Positions 36,526 to 45,656 of a stretch of DNA of 64,000 bases are shown in pieces. The DNA lies in assembly GCA_963763855.1 (NCBI GenBank), contig CAVXPU010000005.1:1798001-1862000 (forward strand). Reading direction: 5' to 3'. Within the stretch, counting starts at the first letter, position 1. Each line of letters begins with the position of its first letter. Source of the stretch: JAIBCC01 sp963763855. GTDB taxonomy: Bacteria; Acidobacteriota; Blastocatellia; Pyrinomonadales; Pyrinomonadaceae. Under the pieces are notes generated by a model that had not been told where the DNA came from, did no database searches, and saw only the letters and a program-made list of their open reading frames with translations. The position numbers and the translations under genes are program-made.

Positions 36526-36674
36526 ACTTCACGGAGAACTCTTTCAATATCTTTTAAGGTTTGCTCTTTCATCTTGGAAAGAACTTCCTCTTTTTCCGTA
36601 CGGTCAAAATGCGACCAAGTTTGAGTAAGTTCGCGATCTTGCTTGATGTGATAAATTACTTCGTTTGCTTTCAT
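36498..36674 (-). CDS. Small charged protein, 58 aa
   Basis: ATG at 36674, TGA at 36498. The product is helical, with 20 or more charged residues (KANEVIYHIKQDRELTQ, EKEEVLSKMKEQ) and ends in NWLF. Composition and codon choice look like coding DNA and no stop interrupts it, but no clear ribosome site precedes it. No family recognised; the convergent position next to a terminator is compatible with a real gene. Confidence 0.5.
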   Translation of the reverse strand: MKANEVIYHIKQDRELTQTWSHFDRTEKEEVLSKMKEQTLKDIERVLREVKTGQNWLF

Positions 36675-36778
36675 TAATTTCTAGTGAAAATACTGCTTTA
36701 TTATTGCGTTTTTAAGTAATTTTCGCAATGTTCCGCAGGTAGCTTTTACCGCTCTTAAAGCTGTGTAATAATTAGCGA

Positions 36779-37918
36779 ATGGAGCCATTGGCAAATAAGA
36801 TACGACCTACTTCTCTGAAAGAATTTGTCGGACAAAAACACCTTGTCGGCGAAGGAAAACCGCTTAAAATTGCGATTGAAACCGGTCATATTTTTTCCTT
36901 TATTCTCTGGGGAACACCCGGAATCGGCAAAACGACCCTTGCCAGAATTTATGCCAATGCGATCAATGCTGATTTGTATGAGCTTTCCGCTGTTTCTGCC
37001 GGAAAAGATGATATCCGCAAGATAATTAACTCCCAAAATATCGAAAATCGCACTCGTCTTTTGTTTCTGGATGAAATCCATCGTTTTAATAAAGCCCAGC
37101 AGGATTTTTTGCTTCCATTTGTTGAAAATGGCGAACTTATTTTGGTCGGTGCAACTACGGAGAATCCGAGTTTCGAAGTTATTCCGGCATTGCTCTCGCG
37201 GATGCGGGTTTTTATCTTGGAAGAATTTTCGGCGGAAGAAATGTCGGAAATTATAGATCGAAGTGGCATAAAGCTAGATACTGAGGCGAAAGATTGGCTC
37301 ATTGAAATGGCAAATGGAGATGCCCGGCAAGCACTTACGATGATCGAGAATACTTCGAATCTTTATGGCGAAGTAAATCTCGAGAACATGAAAAATGCAT
37401 TGCAATCAAAGTTTTTGCGATACGACAAAAAAGGCGAAGAGCATTACAACGTGATCAGTGCTTTCATTAAATCGATGCGTGCCAGCCAGCCGGATGCGGC
37501 GATGTACTATCTCGCGAGAATGCTCGATGCAGGTGAAGATCCGAAGTTTATCGCAAGGCGAATGGTGATTTTTGCTTCGGAAGATATTGGTTTGGCACAA
37601 CCAACCGCACTCGTTGTGGCGAATGGGGTTTTTCGTGCAGTTGAAACAATCGGATTGCCGGAAGCCGCGATAAACCTTGCCCATGGCGTTACATATTTAG
37701 CGAATTGCAAGAAAGACCGAAGTGCTGTTGAGGCTTTGGGCAAAGCCTCGGAAGACGTTAAGAAATTTGGAAATCTTCCCGTGCCGATGATTTTGCGGAA
37801 TGCCCCTACTAAGTTAATGAAGGACAGCGGCTATGGCAAGGGTTATGAATATTATACGAATGAGGACTTAATGCCTGAGAAACTAAAGGGCAAAAAGTAT
37901 CTCAAAACGAAGGAATAA
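36779..37918 (+). CDS. rarA: Replication-associated recombination protein A (AAA+ ATPase)
   Basis: 379 residues: DEFVGQ-like start (LKEFVGQKHLVGEGKPL), Walker A GTPGIGKT (about 44), Walker B LFLDEIH (about 98), sensor 1 VGATTENPSFEV, then a lid and a C-terminal tetramerisation region (MLDAGEDPKFIARRMVIFASEDIGLA). RarA/MgsA/WRNIP1 proteins act at stalled replication forks. It is a little shorter than usual (about 430), mostly at the very C-terminus, which still ends with the family-like LMPEKLKGKKY. One base separates its stop from the next start. Confidence 0.92.
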   Translation: MEPLANKIRPTSLKEFVGQKHLVGEGKPLKIAIETGHIFSFILWGTPGIGKTTLARIYANAINADLYELSAVSAGKDDIRKIINSQNIENRTRLLFLDEIHRFNKAQQDFLLPFVENGELILVGATTENPSFEVIPALLSRMRVFILEEFSAEEMSEIIDRSGIKLDTEAKDWLIEMANGDARQALTMIENTSNLYGEVNLENMKNALQSKFLRYDKKGEEHYNVISAFIKSMRASQPDAAMYYLARMLDAGEDPKFIARRMVIFASEDIGLAQPTALVVANGVFRAVETIGLPEAAINLAHGVTYLANCKKDRSAVEALGKASEDVKKFGNLPVPMILRNAPTKLMKDSGYGKGYEYYTNEDLMPEKLKGKKYLKTKE

Positions 37919-37919
37919 T

Positions 37920-38114
37920 ATGGATGAAAATATAACAATCGTATTTCATGGTTTTTTGAACTTGAAGAATAAAGAAAAACTTAAATTAGTTGAAATGATG
38001 AACGATTATTTTGATTCGATGGAACGCGAACCAATTCGGGCAGCTAACGACACTAAGTTTGCCGAATTGGACCTAACTAAAACAGCCTGCACGTGTTGCG
38101 GTGTTAAAATCTAA
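37920..38114 (+). CDS. Hypothetical protein, 64 aa
   Basis: Starts two bases after the rarA stop and ends where the next frame opens, so translational coupling is likely. Small soluble protein with a helical Lys/Glu-rich start and a C-terminal CTCCGV motif (three Cys) that could hold a metal. No family recognised. Confidence 0.6.
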   Translation: MDENITIVFHGFLNLKNKEKLKLVEMMNDYFDSMEREPIRAANDTKFAELDLTKTACTCCGVKI

Positions 38115-38173
38115 TGGAAATAGAATTTCGTGTTATTATTTTGGCAAATCAATTCAAACTTTTGGAGAAATCT

Positions 38174-40672
38174 ATGTCTCGTCTCGTAGCGTTATTGTTT
38201 TCAATCATTCTGTGTTTTTCGGCTAATTCAGCATTTTCTCAAACAAAATCTACCGATACTTTTGACGATAAGATCAAAGGTTTGCAAAAAATTGACGGGT
38301 ATATACCTCTCTATTGGGATGCCAAAGGCGGAAAAATGCTCTTGGAAATTTCCAGATTCGATCAGGAATTTCTATATCAGATCTCACTTCCTGCCGGACT
38401 CGGTTCGAATCCGATCGGCTTAGATCGCGGACAACTTGGAAGAACGTATGTAGTTTATTTTGAACGAATTGGCAATAAAATATTAATGATTCAGCCCAAC
38501 TATCGTTACCGGGCTTTGAGCAATGATGAACCGGAAAAGAAAGCGGTGGCGGATTCATTTGCCCGCTCTGTGATTTGGGGTTTCAAGATCGAAGCGGAAG
38601 ATTCGGGAAAAGCACTGGTTGATGCTACGGCTTTTTTGATGAGAGACGCACATGGCGTTGCTGATAGAATTCGCCAAGCACGGCAAGGAAGCTTTAAGCT
38701 CGATGATTCGCGAAGTGCATTCTACTTACCTAGAACGAAAGGATTTCCAAGAAATACCGAAGTCGAGACGACCCTGACGTTTACTGGCGATGATGCCGGG
38801 CGTTTGCTTTCTTCAATTTCGCCTTCGGGTAATTCGGTAACTGTAAGAGAACATCACTCATTCGTCGAATTACCTGATAATAAATATCAGCCACGCAAAT
38901 TCGATCCGCGGACAAGTTCTTTTGGAATAATATTTAACGATTACGCATCGCCATTTACAGAACCGATCGAAAAGCGTTGGATTTCAAGGCATCGTTTGGA
39001 AAAAATGAATCCGAGTGAGCTGGTTTCAGAAGCAGTTAGTCCAATTATTTATTACGTTGATAATGGAGTTCCCGAGCCGATTCGGTCTGCTTTAGTTGAA
39101 GGTGCGGCGTGGTGGAACCAGGCTTTTAACGCGGCTGGATTTCGCAACGCCTTTCAGGTAAGGATTTTCCCGGCGGATGCCGATCCAATGGACGTCCGCT
39201 ACAATATGATCAATTGGGTTCATCGCTCAACTCGCGGTTGGTCTTACGGTTCGAGCGTTACCGATCCGCGAACGGGCGAGATCATTAAGGGCAACGTTTC
39301 GCTCGGATCATTGCGAATACGACAAGATTTTATGCTTGGAACAGGTATGATCCCCATTTATAACGCAACTGGCGATTTGAATGATAGATGCCTTTTTTCG
39401 GATTCACCTGAAATGAATTATTTGGCTCAAACGAACACGGATTCGGCAGCAATGTCGCTCGCAAGGATTCGCCAATTATCGGCACACGAAGTTGGACACA
39501 CGCTCGGATTTGCACATAATTTTGCTGCTAGCACATATGGCGGACGCGGATCGGTGATGGATTATCCGGCTCCAATGGTTGAAATTAAAGGCGGAAAGCT
39601 CGATCTTTCGAATGCTTACGGAATCGGCATCGGAATTTTTGACAAGTTTTCCGTGCAATATGCATATTCAGAATTTCCGAAGGGAACAAATGAAGATTCC
39701 GAGCTTGAAAAGATCCTGACAAAGGGAATAGCTGACGGGATGCTATTTATTGACGACAATGATGGTCGCGGAATTGGAACTGCTCATCCGCTTGCCAGCA
39801 TTTGGGATAACGGCAGCGACCCCATCGCAACGCTTCGACATGAAATGGAGGTTCGCAGAATTGGGATGGCGAATTTTGGGCTTAAAAGCATCCCGAAAGG
39901 TACGCCGCTTTCAGAATTAGAAGCTAAATTTGTACCGCTTTATTTGCATAATCGCTATCAAACGGTTGCGGCTATGAAATCGATTGGTGGCGTCTATTTT
40001 ACCTACGCAGTAAAAACTTCGAACGGTGTTAACCCTAGTAAATACAACGAAATTGTAAGTCCTGAACGCCAACGCGAAGCTTTAAAAACAGTTCTTGAAA
40101 CGATTACTACAGAAGAGTTGGCGATACCGAAGAATATTATTGATTTGATTCCGCCGCGTGCAACCGGCTTTGATGAGGGAACAGGCGAATATTTTGCCAA
40201 AAGAACGGAGCCTGTTTTTGATTCTATTGGAACGGCAACCATTGCCACGGACATAGTTTTCACGGGACTTCTGAATCCGCAGAGAGCTGCCAGAATGATC
40301 GAATTTAATGCTCTTGACAAAAGAAATCCTCATTTCAAAGAGGTTACAGATTCTTTGATGAATCAAATATGGAAGGTTCAGATGCCGATTGACAACTATC
40401 GCAAGTCAATTCTAGAAGCCCAGCAAAACTTGGTTGCACAAAGATTGATGGATTTGGCTGGTAACGGGGAAGCTTCCCCGCAGGTAAGGGCGATTGCCAA
40501 TGAGGCAATTTATGGGCTTAACGAATCGCTAAAAGTTAAACTAAAGTTGGAACAAAATGGTTTGAAAAGATTGATTCAACAAGACTTAGAGCGTTTCATC
40601 ACTCGCCCGGATACTCCACGAGTTAGAACGCCAACGTTACCTATTCCGCAAGGCGAGCCGATCGGGAATTAA
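38174..40672 (+). CDS. Exported zinc metalloprotease (DUF5117/DUF4953-like)
   Basis: 832 residues from ATG 38174 (GGAGAAA six bases upstream; a signal peptide 1-22 results). N-terminal beta region (about 70-270) with LDRGQLGRTYVVYFERIG, then a metzincin-like catalytic part with HEVGHTLGFAHNF near residue 437, the zinc-binding HExxHxxGxxH motif, and a C-terminal helical region with conserved SLMNQIWK. Typical of the large secreted metalloproteases of Acidobacteria and Bacteroidota. Independent of the peptidase genes upstream, but functionally similar (extracellular protein degradation). Confidence 0.85.
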   Translation: MSRLVALLFSIILCFSANSAFSQTKSTDTFDDKIKGLQKIDGYIPLYWDAKGGKMLLEISRFDQEFLYQISLPAGLGSNPIGLDRGQLGRTYVVYFERIGNKILMIQPNYRYRALSNDEPEKKAVADSFARSVIWGFKIEAEDSGKALVDATAFLMRDAHGVADRIRQARQGSFKLDDSRSAFYLPRTKGFPRNTEVETTLTFTGDDAGRLLSSISPSGNSVTVREHHSFVELPDNKYQPRKFDPRTSSFGIIFNDYASPFTEPIEKRWISRHRLEKMNPSELVSEAVSPIIYYVDNGVPEPIRSALVEGAAWWNQAFNAAGFRNAFQVRIFPADADPMDVRYNMINWVHRSTRGWSYGSSVTDPRTGEIIKGNVSLGSLRIRQDFMLGTGMIPIYNATGDLNDRCLFSDSPEMNYLAQTNTDSAAMSLARIRQLSAHEVGHTLGFAHNFAASTYGGRGSVMDYPAPMVEIKGGKLDLSNAYGIGIGIFDKFSVQYAYSEFPKGTNEDSELEKILTKGIADGMLFIDDNDGRGIGTAHPLASIWDNGSDPIATLRHEMEVRRIGMANFGLKSIPKGTPLSELEAKFVPLYLHNRYQTVAAMKSIGGVYFTYAVKTSNGVNPSKYNEIVSPERQREALKTVLETITTEELAIPKNIIDLIPPRATGFDEGTGEYFAKRTEPVFDSIGTATIATDIVFTGLLNPQRAARMIEFNALDKRNPHFKEVTDSLMNQIWKVQMPIDNYRKSILEAQQNLVAQRLMDLAGNGEASPQVRAIANEAIYGLNESLKVKLKLEQNGLKRLIQQDLERFITRPDTPRVRTPTLPIPQGEPIGN

Positions 40673-40693
40673 TTTACAATTTCGCAGGATTAT

Positions 40694-40721
40694 TGCAGAA
40701 ATACGAACGAAGTAAGTGTGT
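40694..40721 (+). repeat. REP-like unit, family 3 (single copy)
   Basis: Starts TGCAGAAATACGAACG and differs at two or three positions from the unit at 18068. Lies 22 bp after the metalloprotease stop, between convergent genes. Confidence 0.75.
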
Positions 40722-40744
40722 TTTAGCATTTACGAATAGAAAAA

Positions 40745-41590
40745 TTACACAATCTCCCAAGCTGCTTCAGTTTTAAGAAGCTTACTCATCAAACTTGCGT
40801 GAACCGCGTGTCCGCTTTTTTGAGCGGTAATTTTACCTAAAATCGGCATGCCGAGGAGAGCGAAATCGCCTATAATGTCGAGAATTTTATGCCGAACGAA
40901 TTCGTCCTTAAATCTTAGCGGATGTTCGTTGAGCATTCCGTCTTCCGTCAGAACAATTGCATTCTCGAGCGAACCGCCTTGTGCAAGATTCGCCTTTCGC
41001 AGCATCTCGATTTCTCTCGTAAATCCAAAGGTTCGTGCTGAAGCAATTTCTCGTCCGAATGAACCATTGATCATTTCAAAATGAAATGTTTGACTATTAA
41101 TAAACGGATGCGGAAAATCGATCAAACACTCAATTTCGTACCGATCTGAGGGTTCAACCGACAGCTTTCTATCACCATCGATAAATTCAACTTTCTTCTT
41201 TATCTTGAGTGAATGACGCTGTGATTTTTGTTCGCTAACTCCTGCTTTTTCAATTAGTTCAACGAAATTTTCGCTCGATCCATCCATGATCGGAATTTCC
41301 ATGTTATCCAATTCAATAAAGCAATTATCCACTCCGGAACCACGTAAAGCCGCAAGCAAATGCTCACACGTCGATAAAACAACGCCTTTTCTTAGCAAGG
41401 TTGTGGCGTAGCTGCAATGCGAAATATATTCAACAGATGCGGGAATTTCAAAATCATCCAAATCAGTTCTAACGAAAACATAGCCGGTATTCTCAGGTGC
41501 AGGTTTGAGAGTCATGGCTACATCCACTCCTGTGTGTAGCCCGACTCCGATTGTTGAAACTGATTTTGATAAAGTGGTTTGAAGTTGCAT
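40745..41590 (-). CDS. lpxC: UDP-3-O-acyl-N-acetylglucosamine deacetylase
   Basis: 281 residues; the committed zinc enzyme of lipid A synthesis. Zinc ligands are visible as His in TCEHLLAAL and His/Asp in FVRHKILDIIGD; the catalytic region also includes MDGSS and ARTFGF, and the C-terminal SGHAVHASLM. Its presence shows an LPS-bearing outer membrane. Length is slightly under E. coli (305). Single gene with its own upstream region. Confidence 0.95.
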   Translation of the reverse strand: MQLQTTLSKSVSTIGVGLHTGVDVAMTLKPAPENTGYVFVRTDLDDFEIPASVEYISHCSYATTLLRKGVVLSTCEHLLAALRGSGVDNCFIELDNMEIPIMDGSSENFVELIEKAGVSEQKSQRHSLKIKKKVEFIDGDRKLSVEPSDRYEIECLIDFPHPFINSQTFHFEMINGSFGREIASARTFGFTREIEMLRKANLAQGGSLENAIVLTEDGMLNEHPLRFKDEFVRHKILDIIGDFALLGMPILGKITAQKSGHAVHASLMSKLLKTEAAWEIV

Positions 41591-41707
41591 TTACAAATGA
41601 TTATGCAAGGACTGTACCAACGCTCTTCAGTTTGGAAAGTGTTGTGTTCACATAGTTTAGCGGATTTGAGATATTCGGATGTGAGGTAAATTAACTACAA
41701 TATTTTA

Positions 41708-41743
41708 AAAGACTGTGGTGAAAAGAAATTCACCACAGTCTTT
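41708..41743 (-). terminator. Strong hairpin terminator of the SPFH gene
   Basis: Perfect 15-bp stem AAAGACTGTGGTGAA / TTCACCACAGTCTTT with a 6-nt loop. On the - strand it follows the SPFH stop codon and ends in a TTTT tail. Confidence 0.75.
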
Positions 41744-41753
41744 AATGCGGATC

Positions 41754-42776
41754 TTATTTATTTAATTCACGTCTGTTCGGAGTGTTGGTGGGCAATTGTG
41801 TTTGCTCCGATTTTTCGCCGGTTTCTGCAAAAACTTCTTTCAAAGCACCAACCGCCGAAAGCATGCTCGAAGTCTCAATCGGCATAAAGATTACCTTGGA
41901 ATTTTGAGTTCGAGTCATGTCTCGCAAGGATTCGATGTAGCGGGTCGTGATCAAATATTGGGCGGTAATTTCAGGACTGCCCCCCATCGTCTGTGAAATT
42001 TGTGCTATCGCCTGTGCTTCTGCCATCGAGCCTTTCAATCTCGCTTGAGCTGCACCTTCAGCCTGCAGAACTGCTGACTCTTTCTCACCTTCCGAACGTG
42101 TAATTGCAGCTTGTTTCTCCCCTTCCGCACGCGTAATTGCAGCCTGTTTATCTCCCTCTGCGGTCAAAATCAAGGCACGACGATTTCGCTCAGCCGTCAT
42201 CTGTTTTTCCATAGTGATGCGGACATCTTCGGGTGGTGTAATGTTTTTAATGTCAACTCGAGTTACTTTAACGCCCCATTTATCCGTAGCTTCATCAAGA
42301 ATCAGACGAAGTTCGGCGTTAATCTGATCGCGTGAGGAAAGCGTATGATCGAGATCAAGTTTTCCTACAACGGAACGCATTCCAGTGAATGTCAACTGAA
42401 CCAAACTCCCAACCAAATCATTTACTTCGTAAACCCCTTTAATCGGATCAGTAATCTGCCAATAGATTACCGAATCCACATTAATCATCACGTTGTCTCT
42501 GGTAATCATTGTCTGCGGCGGCAGATCGATAAATTGCTCGCGGGAATCTATTTGTATCGTTCCCGGGCGGGTGTTAGTCCAGAATACAGCCCGCGGCGAT
42601 TCGAAAAATGGGACTATGATATTTAGCCCGCTGCTCGCCACACGGTGAAATTTTCCAAGCCTTTCAATCAATAGTACGGATGATTGAGGCACAATCTTGA
42701 CTGTTTTCAAAGCTATCACTAAAAGTGCGACACCTATAAACCCAAGAAATGCGATTATTCCTATAAATCCTTCCAT
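41754..42776 (-). CDS. SPFH/band-7 protein (paraslipin, QmcA-like)
   Basis: 340 residues from ATG 42776, chosen because GGAGG lies five bases upstream. One membrane helix (about 3-25), then the band-7 domain (VVPQSSVLLIERLGKFHRV, IDSREQFIDLPPQTMITRDNV, VGKLDLDHTLSSRDQIN) and a coiled coil with repeated EGEKQAAITR units (about 225-275). Paraslipins organise membrane microdomains and protease complexes. No NfeD-like partner is adjacent, which favours the free-standing QmcA type. Confidence 0.88.
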   Translation of the reverse strand: MEGFIGIIAFLGFIGVALLVIALKTVKIVPQSSVLLIERLGKFHRVASSGLNIIVPFFESPRAVFWTNTRPGTIQIDSREQFIDLPPQTMITRDNVMINVDSVIYWQITDPIKGVYEVNDLVGSLVQLTFTGMRSVVGKLDLDHTLSSRDQINAELRLILDEATDKWGVKVTRVDIKNITPPEDVRITMEKQMTAERNRRALILTAEGDKQAAITRAEGEKQAAITRSEGEKESAVLQAEGAAQARLKGSMAEAQAIAQISQTMGGSPEITAQYLITTRYIESLRDMTRTQNSKVIFMPIETSSMLSAVGALKEVFAETGEKSEQTQLPTNTPNRRELNK

Positions 42777-42922
42777 TTTTCCTCCAAAGAAACTTTCTAT
42801 TTCATGTAAAACATTATACGTGATTTCCGGAAAAAAGATCACAAGATTTGATGATGAAAAAAAGTCTCGTGCGATATGTTCACCCAAGACTTTCAAGTTA
42901 ATAATTATTTGGAAATTATGGC

Positions 42923-44305
42923 TTATTTCTTCAATAAATCTTCCGTATAAAGCTCTTTATAAACGCGATAATTTCCCATCACCTTGAAAACGTAATTCTT
43001 GCTCTCTGAGAAACCCACTTCGGCAGTAAATATTGCCGGATCTTTCGGATTTGCACGATTTAGCCAACGCACGGCATTATCCTCGCCGCCGTTGTAGCTT
43101 GCGGCTACGGCTTCGTATAAATTATCAAACTGGCTCTTCAGTTCAGACATGTAAAGACTGCCTAACGCGATATTGACGTCAGGACGGTATAAATCGTCAT
43201 CTTTGAAATTTGGGAAACCCGCCTTTTTATTGTATTTAAGAGCCGTATCGATCACCAATTGGAGCAAACCGCGAGCAGCCGACGGCGATTTTGCATTTGT
43301 CCGAAAGCTACTTTCCTGTTTCATAATCGCCAAAACAAACCGCGGATCAACCCCGCGTGATTTTGCGTAGCGAAGCAATTCGGCACGATAAGGAGCAGGG
43401 AAATCCTTCATCAAATTAGGTCGCGAATAGGCAATTAGCTTGACTCTAGGAGCATTTAATTTTGCCAAACGATCGCTTGCCAAACCGCCGTAATAAGAGT
43501 TTAGGCTATTCGGAATTGCTGAGTACACCGCAATTGCCTCACCTTTTCGACCAAGTTTTTCAAGGGCAAGACCTTTTAGATAAGTTACCTCGCTGCCCGA
43601 TGTCAGTGAGCCATCGAAATCCCGCAATCTAGTTAACGTGTCCGCAGTAATGATGGCTCGTTCGAAATTTTGCTGAAAGAGTTCCATTCGCAATCTAGCG
43701 AAGAGAGCGTTTGTTTCTGAAGGCAATCCGGCAAATCTTTGTCTGGTCTTTTCTACCCAAAGATTAGCTTCTTCATACTTTTTCGCTTCGCGAAGGGCGT
43801 CAATAATATTCAAATGCGACGTTTCAATTCGTTCGCCGGTCGGAAACATGGTCGTGTATTGTTCGTAAGTTCTTGCAGCTTCCAGATTTTTGCCTAAGCG
43901 AACTTGGCAAGCTCCCTTAAATGCCAGGCTTTCGCGTCCTTCCTTGGTAAATGTGTGATTCTTAACCGCTTCGTCAAAAAATGTTATCGCCAAAGCGTAC
44001 TCGCGTTCCCACATATACGAGCGTCCGATTCCCATAAAAGCCTTTGGGATATTAGTGTCAGACGGATACATGGAAATTAGTTTTTGCCAGTGCTCACGAG
44101 CATTTGGAAAAACACGATTGCTTGAGTAAACATCTGCTCTGAAGCCATGTTCGACAGCAGAAAGCGTGAGTAATTTCCCCTGTACGTCGCGGCTGGCGGC
44201 ATCTTTTGTGCGAACCGAAGCAAGTGTGGCATCGCCATAGGTTTGGGCAAAAAGACTAGCCGAAAAAAGGGTAACAATTGCGATGGTTATGATTATTTTG
44301 TTCAT
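42923..44305 (-). CDS. Soluble lytic transglycosylase with TPR region
   Basis: 460 residues: signal peptide (1-20), tetratricopeptide-like helical repeats (about 50-270), and an SLT domain at the C-terminus with catalytic Glu in MKQESSF, SAARGLLQLV and AASYNGGEDNA. Cleaves peptidoglycan glycan strands in the periplasm, forming 1,6-anhydro ends. The layout is that of Slt70, here with shorter helical ring. Single gene. Confidence 0.9.
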   Translation of the reverse strand: MNKIIITIAIVTLFSASLFAQTYGDATLASVRTKDAASRDVQGKLLTLSAVEHGFRADVYSSNRVFPNAREHWQKLISMYPSDTNIPKAFMGIGRSYMWEREYALAITFFDEAVKNHTFTKEGRESLAFKGACQVRLGKNLEAARTYEQYTTMFPTGERIETSHLNIIDALREAKKYEEANLWVEKTRQRFAGLPSETNALFARLRMELFQQNFERAIITADTLTRLRDFDGSLTSGSEVTYLKGLALEKLGRKGEAIAVYSAIPNSLNSYYGGLASDRLAKLNAPRVKLIAYSRPNLMKDFPAPYRAELLRYAKSRGVDPRFVLAIMKQESSFRTNAKSPSAARGLLQLVIDTALKYNKKAGFPNFKDDDLYRPDVNIALGSLYMSELKSQFDNLYEAVAASYNGGEDNAVRWLNRANPKDPAIFTAEVGFSESKNYVFKVMGNYRVYKELYTEDLLKK

Positions 44306-44798
44306 TGTTTTTAATTCTGCTGAAGCAAGTAATGGGAATTAAATAATAACGTACTTTTAGACGTATGAAAAATTCAAAAGGTTGCGAAAATTTGACGATA
44401 AAAAAACCAACCTTTTATTCAAGGTCGGCGATAGATTAAAGGAGATTAGAACGGTGGGTAGATGCCAAAAGTGCACGCAATTAGTTCTTTTCCCAATTTT
44501 CAAACTTAAGAAGGCAGAGATAACTTGCCTTCTTTTTTTACAAGGTGAGATAAAGCAAACGAGGGACTTATGGACGACCTGACGAAAGCCGCCGATAAAA
44601 CCGACGAGTAACATCAGCGACCTAGCTATACATGGCGTCATCGTTATATGACATAAATCCGTGAATTGTTACAAATTTATTTTGAAAAAACTGAATATTA
44701 TTCTTGATAACGCTGCAAGTGTATGTCTTACAATAATTTACCGCCACTAATTATTTTTCATGTTTTGTGTTAATATTTCTATAATTGAGGTTATTTTT
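44306..44798. other. Long intergenic region with orphan terminator
   Basis: No supported protein gene. Two overlapping frames exist but neither has family features. The main feature is the terminator at 44508-44539, which ends a + strand transcript that has no gene in front of it. AACCAACCTTTTATTC with AAGGTCGG (about 44408-44429) can also form a small hairpin, and ATTAAAGGAGATTAG (about 44436-44450) resembles a ribosome site. A short regulatory RNA of ~150-200 nt is possible. Confidence 0.4.
44508..44539 (+). terminator. Rho-independent terminator without an upstream gene
   Basis: Arms AAGAAGGCA and TGCCTTCTT with a 9-nt loop, followed by T5; textbook form on the + strand. Confidence 0.75.
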
Positions 44799-45641
44799 AT
44801 GAAATTAGCATTAAATGGTGCGACAACAATGCACGCCGATTTGGTAACAGATATCAAAGCTGCGAGCCAAGCGGGCTTCGAATTGATCGAAATTTGGGCG
44901 TCGAAACTTCGTGAGTATTTAATAACCAATACAACAACAGATTTATCGAAGGTGTTGAAAGATAATAACTTGGTGCCTTATTCAATTAATTCTATAGAGC
45001 ATATTACTTTCCGCAACTCAGATGATTACGAAAATATTATTAAATTTCAAACTGAGGAATTATCAAAGATTGCCGGAGAAATTGGTTGTCCTTATGTTGT
45101 TGTGGTTCCGGGAAAACTACCTAAAAATGCAACCAAAGATGAAATTATTAACGAATCAGTCAAAGTATTAAATGAACTTGGTGAAATTGCAGAAAAACAT
45201 AATGTTTCGTTGGCTTTCGAGTTTTTAGGGCAAACGGATTGTAGTGTCCAAACGCTGGATCTTTGCAACGAAATCGTGGAAAAAGTGAATAGAAAAAATA
45301 TTGGCAATGTGCTTGATTCTTTTCACTTTTACGCTGGAAATTCTACTTTTGAAGCAATTGATAATATGAAGCCGGAAAAGCTTTTCATTTTTCATATTAA
45401 CGACGCGGAAGATTTGCCTAAAGAACAGCTTACAGATGCTCATCGTCTTTATCCAGGACTCGGAATTTTGCCTTTGAAAGAGATAAAATCGCGTTTTGAT
45501 AAGATTGGCTATGATCGAATGGTTTCTATCGAAATATTTCGCCCCGAATATTGGAATCATGATCCCTTTGAAGTAGCAAAATTGGCTAAGATGCACACAG
45601 AAAAAGCTTTAGGCTTATCGAAACAAGAAGCGAAAGCATAG
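44799..45641 (+). CDS. Sugar-phosphate isomerase/epimerase (AP endonuclease-2-type TIM barrel)
   Basis: 280 residues from ATG 44799 (GAGG about eight bases upstream). TIM-barrel strands recognisable (LALNGATTM, LIEIWASKL, PYVVVVPGK, LAFEFLG, NIGNVLDSFHFY, FIFHINDAE, MVSIEIFRPEYW); the Glu/Asp/His residues in FEFLG, LDSFH and HINDAE are the expected metal ligands. Family members include IolE and IolI of inositol catabolism. Followed 15 bp later by a Gfo/Idh/MocA oxidoreductase, a common partner, so a two-gene sugar or inositol module is likely. Confidence 0.87.
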   Translation: MKLALNGATTMHADLVTDIKAASQAGFELIEIWASKLREYLITNTTTDLSKVLKDNNLVPYSINSIEHITFRNSDDYENIIKFQTEELSKIAGEIGCPYVVVVPGKLPKNATKDEIINESVKVLNELGEIAEKHNVSLAFEFLGQTDCSVQTLDLCNEIVEKVNRKNIGNVLDSFHFYAGNSTFEAIDNMKPEKLFIFHINDAEDLPKEQLTDAHRLYPGLGILPLKEIKSRFDKIGYDRMVSIEIFRPEYWNHDPFEVAKLAKMHTEKALGLSKQEAKA

Positions 45642-45656
45642 GATTACTTGGATCAA

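Noticed and set aside
44357..44641. Overlapping 60-95-codon frames in the 44.3-44.8 kb gap
   Set aside because: Neither strand shows a ribosome site plus family features, and the terminator would lie inside the + frame.
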